Origin: Burkholderia ubonensis
Lineage (GTDB): Bacteria > Pseudomonadota > Gammaproteobacteria > Burkholderiales > Burkholderiaceae
Reading direction: 5' to 3'
DNA length: 64,000 nucleotides
Assembly: GCF_001718695.1 (NCBI RefSeq)
Contig: NZ_CP013422.1
Span: 1,364,001 to 1,428,000, forward strand
Positions 10,386-19,021 of this stretch are shown here, piece after piece. Both the position numbers and the translations under genes were made by a program. Position 1 is the first letter of the stretch. The number at the start of each line of letters is the position of its first letter. The notes beneath the pieces were generated by a model that searched no databases, was not told the origin of the DNA, and was given only the letters and a program-made list of their open reading frames with translations.

Positions 10386-11919
10386 ATGGCAGATATCCCC
10401 ATGCAAACCGAAACCGTCCCCCACTCGCCGGCCGCCGACACAGCCCGCCGCGACACGCCCGTCGGGCTGATCATCGCCGCGCTGCTGCTCGTGATGCTGC
10501 TGTCCGCGCTCGACCAGACCATCGTGTCCACCGCGCTGCCGACGATCGTCGGCGAGCTCGGCGGGCTCGACCAGCTGTCGTGGGTCGTGACCGCGTACCT
10601 GCTGTCGTCCACCGTCGTGCTGCCGCTGTACGGCAAGCTCGGCGACCTGTACGGCCGCAAGATCGTGCTGCAGGCGGCGATCGTGCTGTTCCTGGCCGGC
10701 TCGGTGCTCTGCGGCGTCGCGCAGGACATGACGCAGCTGATCGTGCTGCGCGCGCTGCAGGGGCTCGGCGGCGGCGGCCTGATGGTGGTCACGATGGCCG
10801 CGATCGGCGACCTGATCCCGCCAGACGAGCGCGGCCGGCCGCTACCAGGGGATGCTCGGCGGCGTGTACGGCCTCGCGACGATCGTCGGGCCGCTGCTCG
10901 GCGGCTTCCTCGTCGAGCACCTGTCGTGGCGCTGGATCTTCTATATCAACCTGCCGCTCGGCTTCGTCGCGCTCGCGGTGATCGGCGTCGCGTTCAAGCC
11001 GAACGCCGCGCACGTGAAGCACCGGATCGACTACCTGGGCGCCGCGTTCCTCGCGACCGCCCTCACCTGCATCATCCTGTTCACGAGCGAAGGCGGCTCG
11101 CTGCTGCCGTGGTCGTCGCCGCAGCTGTGGATGACGCTCGTGCTCGGCATCGTCGCGATCGGCGGGTTCGTCTACGAGGAGCGGCTCGCCGTGGAGCCGA
11201 TCATGCCGCTCGCGCTGTTCCGCCACCGCACTTTCGTGCTGTGCAGCCTGATCGGCTTCGTCGTCGGCATCGCGCTGTTCGGCTCGGTCACGTTCATTCC
11301 GCTGTACCTGCAGGTCGTGAAAGGCTCGACGCCGTCGCAGGCCGGGATGCAGCTGCTGCCGATGATGGGCGGGATGCTCGCGATGTCGGTGGCGAGCGGC
11401 CGCCTGATCTCGCGGTTCGGCCGGTACCGCGCGTTTCCGATCGCGGGGACGCTCGTCGGCGGCGTCGCGATGGCGCTGCTGTCCACGCTGTCGCTCGCCA
11501 CGCCGCTGAGCACGATGTACGGCTACATGGCGCTGCTCGGCATCGGGCTCGGGATGGTGATGCCGGTGCTCGTGCTCGCGGTGCAGAACACGATCGATTT
11601 CCGCCACATGGGCGTCGCGACGTCGGGCGTCACGCTGTTCCGCTCGATCGGCGGCTCGCTCGGCGTCGCGGCATTCGGCGCGCTGTTCTCGAACGGGCTG
11701 CAGACGCGGCTCGCGAATACGCTGCCGGCCGGCGCCGAGCTGCCGCCGTCGCTCGGCCCGGCCGCCGTGCACCGGTTGCCGGACGCGGTGCGCGACGCGT
11801 ACCTGCACGCGTTCGCGGGGTCGCTGCACGTCGTGTATCTCGCGGCGGCGGCCGTGATCGCGATCGCGTTCGTGCTCGCGTGGTTCGTCGAGGACGCGCC
11901 GCTGCGCAAGCACGCGTGA
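10386..11919 (+). pseudogene. DHA2-family MFS drug exporter, frameshifted by a GGCC duplication
   Basis: Residues 1-150 give the first transmembrane segments of a 14-TM H+-antiporter (LSALDQTIVSTALPTIVGEL, motif A LYGKLGDLYGRK, RALQGLGGGGL). At 10833-10840 GGCC is tandemly doubled, shifting the frame after IPPDERG; the second frame resumes at once as RYQGMLGGVYGLATIVGPLL and runs intact to 11919. Removing one GGCC restores a protein of about 510 residues of the EmrB/QacA type. As read, only about five transmembrane helices would be made before a long out-of-frame tail. It is convergent with the quinone oxidoreductase. Confidence 0.88.
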
Positions 11920-11961
11920 ACGGGGGAGCGGGCATGGGCCTGCCGGCTTGCCCACGCCCCG

Positions 11962-12960
11962 TCACGGCACCAGCACCACCGCCCCCGTCGTCGCCCGCGC
12001 TTCCAGCATCCGGTGCGCATCGGCCGCCTGCCCGAGCGGCAGCCGTGCGCCGATCTCGACGCGCATCCCGCCCGCCAGCCGCTCGAGCGTCACGCGCGCG
12101 GCTTCCCGGTAGCCGGCGACGTCGCGCGCGATGAAGCCGAGCACGCTCGGCCGTGCCAGCGCGATCGAGCGCGCCGGCCCGAGTTCGTCGAGATCGATCG
12201 TCTGGCGCGCGCCGACCGCGGCAACCTGCCCGATGCTCGCGACCATCCCGAACGGCCTGACCGCGCCGAGCGTGCGGGTCAGCACGTCGCCGCCGATCCC
12301 GTCGATCGCGTAGTCGACGCCGGCGCCGCCGCCGAACGCGCGCGCCGCCGCGACGAAATCGTCGTCGCGATACGCCACCACCGCTTCCGCGCCACATGCA
12401 CGCACGAGCGCGGCCTTGGCCGCCGATCCGACCGTGCCGATCACGCGCGCGCCGAGCGCGCTCGCCCACTGCGTGACCAGCAGGCCGACGCCGCCGGCCG
12501 CCGCGTGGACGAGCACGCTGTCGCCGGCCGCCACCTGCCGCACGCGGTGCAACAGCATGTAGACGGTGATCCCCTTCAACAGGCCGCCGGCCACCGTTTC
12601 GTCGCTCACGCCGTCTGGCACCGGCACCACGCGCTCGGCGGGCAGCGTGCGCAGGCTCGCGTAGCTGCCGGTCGGCAAGCCCGCGTATGCGACGCGCTGG
12701 CCGGCGACGACGGCGTCCACGCCCGGCCCGACCGCGTCGATCACGCCCGCCGCCTCGACACCCAGCACGCCCGGCAGCGCCGGCAGCGGATGCGCGCCGC
12801 TGCGGAAATAGATATCGACGAAATTCACGCCGACCGCGGTCTGGCGAATCCGCACCTCGCCCGCGCCGGGCGGCGCAACGTGCGCCTCCACGCGGCGCAG
12901 CACGCCGGCGTCGCCATGGCGGTCGATCCCGATGCGGATCGCGGTTTCAGTTCGGGTCAT
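11962..12960 (-). CDS. Zinc-independent quinone oxidoreductase (MDR family)
   Basis: 332 residues starting at ATG 12960 behind GAGGAATGCC. Shows the NADPH:quinone reductase pattern: GVNFVDIYFRSG near residue 45, GVEAAGVIDAVGPGV, the QOR signature region GLLKGITVYMLLHRV and the Rossmann motif VHAAAGGVGLLVTQWA near 145. No catalytic zinc Cys cluster is present. Reduces quinones with NADPH in the cytoplasm. It is transcribed divergently from an adjacent LysR-type regulator (83-125 bp between starts), which is the likely regulator. Confidence 0.9.
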   Translation of the reverse strand: MTRTETAIRIGIDRHGDAGVLRRVEAHVAPPGAGEVRIRQTAVGVNFVDIYFRSGAHPLPALPGVLGVEAAGVIDAVGPGVDAVVAGQRVAYAGLPTGSYASLRTLPAERVVPVPDGVSDETVAGGLLKGITVYMLLHRVRQVAAGDSVLVHAAAGGVGLLVTQWASALGARVIGTVGSAAKAALVRACGAEAVVAYRDDDFVAAARAFGGGAGVDYAIDGIGGDVLTRTLGAVRPFGMVASIGQVAAVGARQTIDLDELGPARSIALARPSVLGFIARDVAGYREAARVTLERLAGGMRVEIGARLPLGQAADAHRMLEARATTGAVVLVP

Positions 12961-13085
12961 GGCATTCCTCGCGTTCGTATGAAGTGACGCGATGATCCCA
13001 TCGTGCATAATCGAGCGGAATTCCCATTTCCCGCCCACTTCCTGTGCAAAATTCGACCGATCCATCCAGCGGTTCCGCGCCGGCG

Positions 13086-13970
13086 ATGAGCTGGGACGAC
13101 ATCCGCTACTTCCTCGCGGTGATGCGCGGCGGCAGCCTGTCGGCCGCCGCGCGGGCGCTGCGGGTCCAGCATTCGACGGTCGCGCGGCGCATCGACGCGC
13201 TGGAGCACGCGCTCGGCATCCGGCTGTTCGATCGGCTGCCGCGCGGCTGGCCGCCGACCGACGAAGGCCTGCATCTGGCCGCGCACGCCGCGCGCCTCGA
13301 AGCGGACGCGCATGCGTTCGCGCGCGCGGCGCAGGGCGCGGCGGACCTGGACGGCGTCGTGCGCGTGTCGGCGTCGCCGGTCTTCGCGAGCCACTTCCTC
13401 GCGCCGCGGCTCGCGCGGGCGCAGCGCGCGTGGCCCCGGCTGCGGATCGACCTGATCGGCGAGATGCACGCGGCCAACCTGTACGCGCGCGAAGCCGACC
13501 TCGCGGTGCGCCTGTCGCGTCCGCAGGAGCCGGGGCTCGCCGCGCGCCGGCTCGGCACGATGCGCTTCGTGCTGTGCGCGACGCCCGATTGGGCCGCCGC
13601 CCCGCCCGACACGTGGCAGTTTCTCGGTTACGACGACGCGCTCGCGCAGACGCCGCAGCAGCAATGGCTCGAACGGTTCGCGGCCGGACGCCGCTTCGCG
13701 TTCGTGTCGAACGATCTGGCGACGCTGCACCGCGCGTGCCTGGCCGGCGCGGGCATTGCGCTGCTGCCGCGCTTTCTAATTGATGGCTCGCTTGAGTCAA
13801 CTGCCTCGCCCCCGCCCGCGTCGCTCGTCGAGCTGACGTCGACGCCCCGCTGCGACATCGAGCGCGAGATCTGGCTCGTCGTGCACCCGGACGTGCGCCG
13901 CTCGCCGCGCGTGCAGACCGTCGCGGACGCGATCGCCGACGCGATCCGCGCGGCCGACGGCGCGCTGTAG
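13086..13970 (+). CDS. LysR-family transcriptional regulator
   Basis: Winged helix-turn-helix at residues 1-60 (MSWDDIRYFLAVMRGGSLSA, RALRVQHSTVARRIDALE), then a periplasmic-binding-like effector domain (VRVSASPVFASHFLAPRLAR). The ATG at 13086 is used because members of this subfamily begin with M-x-W-D-D; a GTG at 13044 would add 14 residues. Neither start has a clear ribosome site. Divergent from the quinone oxidoreductase, so probably its autoregulated activator or repressor. Confidence 0.9.
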   Translation: MSWDDIRYFLAVMRGGSLSAAARALRVQHSTVARRIDALEHALGIRLFDRLPRGWPPTDEGLHLAAHAARLEADAHAFARAAQGAADLDGVVRVSASPVFASHFLAPRLARAQRAWPRLRIDLIGEMHAANLYAREADLAVRLSRPQEPGLAARRLGTMRFVLCATPDWAAAPPDTWQFLGYDDALAQTPQQQWLERFAAGRRFAFVSNDLATLHRACLAGAGIALLPRFLIDGSLESTASPPPASLVELTSTPRCDIEREIWLVVHPDVRRSPRVQTVADAIADAIRAADGAL

Positions 13971-14039
13971 CGCCCGGGCCCCCTTTACCGGTTTGCCGTC
14001 CGAACTCATAGTAGAGGCCTCACGCGCCATCACACCGCC

Positions 14040-14594
14040 ATGCCCACCACTCCCGACACCGTTTCATGCATCGTCCGCGACTCGACCGACGGCGACCTCG
14101 ACGCGATCCAAGCGATCTACGCGCACCACGTGCGCCACAGTGTCGCGTCGTTCGAGGAGACCCCGCCCGACGTCGCCGAGCTACGCGCACGCCGCGACAC
14201 GGTGCTGCGCCACGGCCTGCCGCACCTCGTCGCCGAGCACGACGGCCGGGTCGCCGGCTACACGTACGCGACGCCGTACCGTACGCGCAGCGCCTACCGC
14301 TACACGATCGAGGACTCGATCTACATCGACGACGCACGGCGCGGACGCGGCATCGGGCGGGCGTTGCTCGCGGCGTTGATCGCACGCTGCGAAGCCGGCC
14401 CCTGGCGGCAGATGGTTGCGGTGATCGCCGACGGCGGCACCGGCGGCTCGACGTCGCTGCATCGCGCGTTCGGCTTCGAGCCGATCGGCACGCTGAAGGC
14501 GGTCGGCTTCAAGCACGGCCGCTGGATCGACACCGCGCTGCTGCAGCGGCCGCTCGGCGAAGGCGCGCACGACGCGCCCCGCCCCCGCCCGTAA
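14040..14594 (+). CDS. GNAT acetyltransferase, phosphinothricin acetyltransferase-like
   Basis: 184 residues. N-terminus CIVRDSTDGDLDAIQAIYAHHVRHSVASFEE is characteristic of the Pat/Bar/YncA branch; the acetyl-CoA loop is RRGRGIGRALLAALIARCE near residue 101 and the C-terminal GFKHGRWIDTALLQRPL also matches. These enzymes acetylate amino groups of glutamate analogues or methionine sulfoximine; the true substrate here is unknown. Followed 57 bp later by a merR gene on the same strand. Confidence 0.88.
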   Translation: MPTTPDTVSCIVRDSTDGDLDAIQAIYAHHVRHSVASFEETPPDVAELRARRDTVLRHGLPHLVAEHDGRVAGYTYATPYRTRSAYRYTIEDSIYIDDARRGRGIGRALLAALIARCEAGPWRQMVAVIADGGTGGSTSLHRAFGFEPIGTLKAVGFKHGRWIDTALLQRPLGEGAHDAPRPRP

Positions 14595-14651
14595 CCGGCC
14601 CGCGCCGGCCTGTCATCTCCGAAGCGCACCCCGTCGCGCTAGAATGGCCGC

Positions 14652-15491
14652 ATGCCAAAACCGACTCACACCACACCTGACGAGGCCGCTGCGGAGACCC
14701 GCAACGAGTACACGGTCGACGAGCTCGCGCGCGTGTCCGACACCACCGTGCGCAACGTCCGCGCGTACCAGGATCGCGGCCTGCTCGCGCCGCCCGAGAA
14801 GCGCGGCCGCGTCGGCATCTACGACGACACGCACGTCGCCCGCCTGAAGGTCATCAACCATCTGCTGGCGCGCGGCTACACGCTGTCGAACATCCAGGAC
14901 CTGATCATGGCGATCGACGAGGGCCACGACCTGCGCTCGATCCTCGGCCTGGAAAACGCGATCGGCGGCCGCTGGTCGCACGAGCGGCCGAAGACGTACT
15001 CGCTCGCCGCGCTCGCGCAGATGTTCGGCCCGCAAACGCCCGCGCAGCTCGCGCGCGTGACCGAGCTCGGCCTGCTCGAGCGGCACGGCCTGTCGTTCGT
15101 CGCGAAGAGCCCCGCGCTGCTCGAGGCGGCGGCCGCGATGGCGAAGGAAGGCATTCCGCCGCGCGAGCTGCTCGACATGATCAGCGTCGCGCGCCCGCAT
15201 TTCGACGCGATCGCGCGGCTGCTGGTCGATCTCGTCGTGAAGCGGCTCGACCGCTACGACGCCGGCGCGCTGCCGCCGCCGACCGACGTGCCCGCGCTCG
15301 TCGACGCGATCTGGCGCCTGCGCCCGCTCGCGGCCGTGTTCGTCGAAGGCGAGATGAACCGCGCGCTCGAAACCGCGGCGAGCGCGTACCTCGGCGGCCG
15401 CGTCGCGACCATCCTCGACAGGAAGCTCAGCGACGAGGCCGCGCGGCAGGCCGGCGCGCCCGATCGGCAAGGCGACGGCGACAAAGCATAG
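14652..15491 (+). CDS. MerR-family transcriptional regulator
   Basis: 279 residues; the HTH lies unusually far in, at residues 19-60 (EYTVDELARVSDTTVRNVRA, YQDRGLLAPPEKRGRVGIYD), after a short polar leader, followed by HVARLKVINHLLARGYTLSN. The long C-terminal part (about 200 residues) is helical and lacks the metal-binding cysteines of classical MerR proteins, so an organic or lipid ligand is more likely than a metal. It lies between an acetyltransferase and a sulfonate-type binding protein; no clear regulon partner. Confidence 0.88.
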   Translation: MPKPTHTTPDEAAAETRNEYTVDELARVSDTTVRNVRAYQDRGLLAPPEKRGRVGIYDDTHVARLKVINHLLARGYTLSNIQDLIMAIDEGHDLRSILGLENAIGGRWSHERPKTYSLAALAQMFGPQTPAQLARVTELGLLERHGLSFVAKSPALLEAAAAMAKEGIPPRELLDMISVARPHFDAIARLLVDLVVKRLDRYDAGALPPPTDVPALVDAIWRLRPLAAVFVEGEMNRALETAASAYLGGRVATILDRKLSDEAARQAGAPDRQGDGDKA

Positions 15492-15509
15492 GCGCGCCGG
15501 CGTCATATT

Positions 15510-15542
15510 GATATCGGCAATGCTTCGTTGGTCGCCGATATC
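15510..15542. promoter_or_regulatory. 9-bp inverted repeat before the binding-protein gene
   Basis: GATATCGGC (15510-15518) and GCCGATATC (15534-15542) form a perfect dyad with a 15-nt spacer, 76 bp upstream of the substrate-binding protein ATG and just after merR. No T-run follows, so an operator or mRNA hairpin is more likely than a terminator. Confidence 0.45.
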
Positions 15543-15617
15543 GCCCATGCGACGATTCTTCCAACCGAGCGGCACACCCGCCGCTCGCCCGAAGACGTTT
15601 CGCATGGAGTCCGCAAG

Positions 15618-16598
15618 ATGATTCGTTTCACCCGCTGGATCACCCGCACCGCTGCCGCGACGCTCGTCGCGGTTTCCGCCGCATCTACGTTCGCGCAAGG
15701 CGGCGCCGACCCGGTCGTGCGCATCGGCTATCAGAAGGCCGGCCTGCTGTCGGTCGTCAAGGCGCAAGGCGCGCTCGAGACGCGGCTCAAGCCGCTCGGC
15801 TACCGCGTCCAGTGGTTCGAATTCCCGGCGGGCCCGCAACTGCTCGAAGCGCTGAATGCGAACAGCATCGACTTCGGCTATACCGGCGCGCCGCCGCCCG
15901 TGTTCGCGCAGGCGGCCGGCGTGCGCTTCGTGTACGTCGGCGCGGAGCCGCCGGCGCCGCACAACGAGGCGGTGGTCGTGAAGCCCGATTCGCCGATCAA
16001 GTCGGTGGCCGACTTGCGCGGCAAGAAAGTCGCACTGCAGAAGGGCTCCAGCGCGAACTACCTGCTGCTGAAGGCGCTGCAGAAAGCCGGCGTGCGCTAC
16101 GACGAGATCCGTCCGGTCTACCTGCCGCCCGCCGACGCGCGCGCCGCGTTCGAAAGCGGCAACGTCGATGCGTGGGCGATCTGGGATCCCTATTACGCGG
16201 CCGCGCAGGACACGCTGAAGGTCCGCACGCTGTCCGATTACACGGGCCTCACGCCGACCAGCAACTTCTACGAGGCGACGCGCACGTTCGCCGAACAGCA
16301 TGCGGACGTGGTCGGCACGATCCTGCAGCAGGCGCGCGCGACCGGCCTGTGGGTCAACGGGCATCCGGCCGAGACCGCCGCGCTGCTCGCGCCGAAGGTC
16401 GGCCTGTCCGAGCCGCTCGTCGAGGCGTGGATCAAGCGCGTGCCGTTCGGCGCGGTGCCGATCGACGAGAACATCGTGGCCGTGCAGCAGCGCGTGGCCG
16501 ACGCGTTTTATGCAGCGAAGCTGATTCCGCAGAAGCTGAGCGTGGCGGAGAATGCGTGGACGGACAAGCGCGTGGCGACCGCGCTGGCGGCGAAGTAA
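15618..16598 (+). CDS. Orphan ABC substrate-binding protein, aliphatic-sulfonate (SsuA) type
   Basis: 326 residues with an N-terminal signal peptide (MIRFTRWITRTAAATLVAVS, cleavage after TFA). The mature protein has the SsuA/nitrate-taurine fold: VRIGYQKAGLLSVVKAQGAL, DFGYTGAPPPVFAQAAGVRF, DLRGKKVALQKGSSANYLLL and WAIWDPYYAAAQ. It would capture sulfonates or related anions in the periplasm. The ATG at 15618 (GGAG upstream) is preferred over 15528. No permease or ATPase gene adjoins it; a strong terminator follows, so it must work with a transporter encoded elsewhere. Confidence 0.88.
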   Translation: MIRFTRWITRTAAATLVAVSAASTFAQGGADPVVRIGYQKAGLLSVVKAQGALETRLKPLGYRVQWFEFPAGPQLLEALNANSIDFGYTGAPPPVFAQAAGVRFVYVGAEPPAPHNEAVVVKPDSPIKSVADLRGKKVALQKGSSANYLLLKALQKAGVRYDEIRPVYLPPADARAAFESGNVDAWAIWDPYYAAAQDTLKVRTLSDYTGLTPTSNFYEATRTFAEQHADVVGTILQQARATGLWVNGHPAETAALLAPKVGLSEPLVEAWIKRVPFGAVPIDENIVAVQQRVADAFYAAKLIPQKLSVAENAWTDKRVATALAAK

Positions 16599-16625
16599 TA
16601 CACGCGGCGGCATCCGCTCGAATCA

Positions 16626-16652
16626 GGCCGACGGGCGCCCTGCCCGTCGGCC
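16626..16652 (+). terminator. Rho-independent-type hairpin after the binding-protein gene
   Basis: A perfect 11-bp stem, GGCCGACGGGC (16626-16636) with GCCCGTCGGCC (16642-16652), 5-nt loop, followed by TTCGTGCTTC. It begins 27 bp past the stop codon. The T-tract is weak, but stem strength and position fit a terminator; it could serve both strands before the agmatinase stop. Confidence 0.7.
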
Positions 16653-16790
16653 TTCGTGCTTCATCGGTGCCGCGCGCTGCGATACACGCGCTCTGCGTCT
16701 GCTGTGCGGACGTCGCACGCAAGCCGCCATCGGCGAACGCTCGCGGCCACCGACCTTGCCGGCTGCGCGACGCGCGCACGACGCGCCACC

Positions 16791-17753
16791 TCAGCGTCCA
16801 GCCACCTTCTTCTGGCGCCACAGACACAGCAGATCGCATGCGACGTGCGCGGCCGCGATCGCCGTGATGTCCGCATGGTCGTAGGCCGGCGCGACCTCGA
16901 CCACATCCGCGCCGATCAGATCCACCGCGCCGAGCCCGCGCACGATCGCCAGCGCCTGCGCGGACGACAGCCCGCCGGCAACCGGCGTGCCCGTGCCCGG
17001 CGCAAAGGCCGGATCGAGGCAGTCGATGTCGAACGTCAGATAGGCAGGCCGCGCGCCGACGATCCCGACGATGCGCTCGACCGCCGCGCGCGCGCCATGG
17101 TCATGCACCCACGCGGCATCGAGCCGCTCGATGCCGAGGAAGTCGTCGTTCCACGTGCGGATGCCGACCTGCACCGACGTCGCCGGATCGATCAGCCCTT
17201 CCTTCACCGCCTTGTAGAACATCGTGCCGTGATTGAGGCTGTCCGGTTCGTCGTCGGCCCAGGTATCGCAATGCGCGTCGAAATGAATCAGCGACAGCGG
17301 ACGGCCGTAGCGCTCCGCATGCGCGACCAGCAGCGGATAGGTGATGAAGTGGTCGCCGCCGAGCGTGAGCATCTTCGCGCCCGAGCGCAGGATCGTGCGC
17401 GCATGCTCGACGATCGCCGGCTTGATCGACAGCGGATTGTGCGCGTCGAACCAGCAGTCGCCGTAGTCGACGGCCGCGAGATCGTCGAACGGGTCGAAGC
17501 CCCACGGATACGGATGCAGCTCCGCGAGCTGCACGCTCGCCGCGCGGATCGCGGCCGGCCCGAGCCGCGCGCCGGAGCGATAGGTCGTCGCGAGATCGAG
17601 CGGCACGCCGGAAATCGCGACGTCGACGCCGTCGAGCACACGCGAATAGTTGCGGCGCATGAACGACAGCACGCCCGCGTAGGTGTTCTCGATCGACGAG
17701 CCGTACGGCGTCGTGCGACGGATCGCGCCGTCGCCATGCAGAAGTTCGGTCAT
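16791..17753 (-). CDS. speB: Agmatinase / ureohydrolase
   Basis: 320 residues of the arginase/agmatinase fold. Dinuclear manganese ligands are visible: GGDHFITYPL (His), HFDAHCDTW (Asp-x-His-x-Asp) and TFDIDCLDPAFAPGTGTP (Asp-x-Asp), plus the family signature SIENTYAGVLSFMRR early in the protein. Hydrolyses agmatine to putrescine and urea, or a related guanidino compound. Start at 17753 chosen; an ATG five codons upstream is possible. A urea transporter lies 6 kb away, a loose functional link only. The symbol is by family; substrate is not proven. Confidence 0.85.
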   Translation of the reverse strand: MTELLHGDGAIRRTTPYGSSIENTYAGVLSFMRRNYSRVLDGVDVAISGVPLDLATTYRSGARLGPAAIRAASVQLAELHPYPWGFDPFDDLAAVDYGDCWFDAHNPLSIKPAIVEHARTILRSGAKMLTLGGDHFITYPLLVAHAERYGRPLSLIHFDAHCDTWADDEPDSLNHGTMFYKAVKEGLIDPATSVQVGIRTWNDDFLGIERLDAAWVHDHGARAAVERIVGIVGARPAYLTFDIDCLDPAFAPGTGTPVAGGLSSAQALAIVRGLGAVDLIGADVVEVAPAYDHADITAIAAAHVACDLLCLWRQKKVAGR

Positions 17754-18101
17754 GGTGGAACCTGTCATGCGTGGAATGCGTGGAGGCCGTCCTGCGCAAT
17801 GGCGCGGGCCGGGCACGGGTTCATCGGGCTCGCACCGGCGCGCATCGCTACGCACGGCCGGGCGGGACAACGTCAATACCGGAAGCGAGCATAGCAAGGC
17901 GGACCGCAACCCTTGCCCCGGCGCGACCGGGGCAACGTGCAAAAAAACCGCTTGGTCACGCCGCTCGCGCGCCGTCGTTTCCTAGAGGGATTCGCCGGTT
18001 TTCGCGCGCCGTTTGTTCCCGATAATGCGTGCAGCCGCGCGCTCGCCCGCGCGCCGTCCATCGCAAACCATCGCAGACCACCACGATCCGGAGACACCGC
18101 G

Positions 18102-18773
18102 TTGATCGCCACGCTTCCCGCCGCCTATCGCCGCCTCTGGCCGCTCGCCGTCGCCGCCGCGCTCGCGTACGGCCTGTCGCTCGCCGCCGCACCCTATCCC
18201 GGCCAAGCCGCCGCGAAGGCCGCGATGGGCGTGCTGCTGCTCGCGGCGGCCTGGGCGTGCGACGCGCCGCGCGAACGCGCGTGGTTGTGCGCGGCGCTCG
18301 CGGCCGCCGTGCTCGGCGACGTGCTGCTCGCGCTGCCCGGCTGGCCGCCGTCGTTCGTCGGCGGGCTCGGCGCGTTCCTGCTCACGCATCTGGGCTATTG
18401 CGCGATTTTCCTGCGCTGGCGCGCGCGCCCGCACGGCTGGCGCGTCGGCGCTTCGATCGCGCTGTGGATCGCGGCGGCCGCCTGCTACGTCGCGTTCTTC
18501 GCACACCTCGGCGATCTGCTCGTACCGGTGGCCATCTACATGCTCGTGCTGTGCGCGATGGCGAGCTTCGCGCTCGCCGCACGCACCCGCGGCCCGCTCG
18601 TCGCACTCGGCAGCCTGATCTTCGTCGGCTCCGACACGCTGATCGGCGTCGGCCGCTTCCTCGGCGGATTCGCCGGCATCGACTACCTGATCTGGGCGCT
18701 GTATGCGCTCGCGCAGGTCACGATCGTCGCCGGGGTTTTCCATGAGACGACGGGCGCAACGATCCGGCCCTGA
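18102..18773 (+). CDS. YhhN-type lysoplasmalogenase-like membrane protein
   Basis: 223 residues with about eight hydrophobic segments and the YhhN/TMEM86 family pattern (LAAAVLGDVLLAL, GGLGAFLLTHLGYCAIFL, GSLIFVGSDTLIGVGRF). Family members hydrolyse the vinyl-ether bond of lysoplasmalogen in eukaryotes; the bacterial role is less clear. The best start is TTG at 18102, with GGAG eight bases upstream; no ATG fits. Located divergently from the agmatinase gene, inner membrane. Confidence 0.78.
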   Translation: MIATLPAAYRRLWPLAVAAALAYGLSLAAAPYPGQAAAKAAMGVLLLAAAWACDAPRERAWLCAALAAAVLGDVLLALPGWPPSFVGGLGAFLLTHLGYCAIFLRWRARPHGWRVGASIALWIAAAACYVAFFAHLGDLLVPVAIYMLVLCAMASFALAARTRGPLVALGSLIFVGSDTLIGVGRFLGGFAGIDYLIWALYALAQVTIVAGVFHETTGATIRP

Positions 18774-18969
18774 GCGTGTTTCAAACGGGCGGCCGCCGAC
18801 CGGCTCTCATCTGGCCGCGCGGCCGAACACCGCCGGCGGGTGCTTGCGGCCCTCCCGCACCGCCGCAACACCACACCGTTCCAAACGGCGCAAACCCTTC
18901 TGCCACGCGGCTTCCGGCCATTAGAGCCCATCGTCTAGCCCCTTGCGGTTTCCAGGTTCACCCACTATC

Positions 18970-18989
18970 GTTACATCGAACAATGTAAC
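18970..18989. promoter_or_regulatory. 20-bp dyad (operator candidate) before the monooxygenase operon
   Basis: GTTACAT (18970-18976), six-base spacer, ATGTAAC (18983-18989): a perfect 7-bp inverted repeat 32 bp upstream of the monooxygenase ATG, set in an AT-richer stretch where the promoter should lie. Typical size and position for a TetR-type operator; no such regulator gene adjoins it. Confidence 0.55.
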
Positions 18990-19021
18990 ATTCTAAAATG
19001 AGCCATAACGGAGACACCCGG

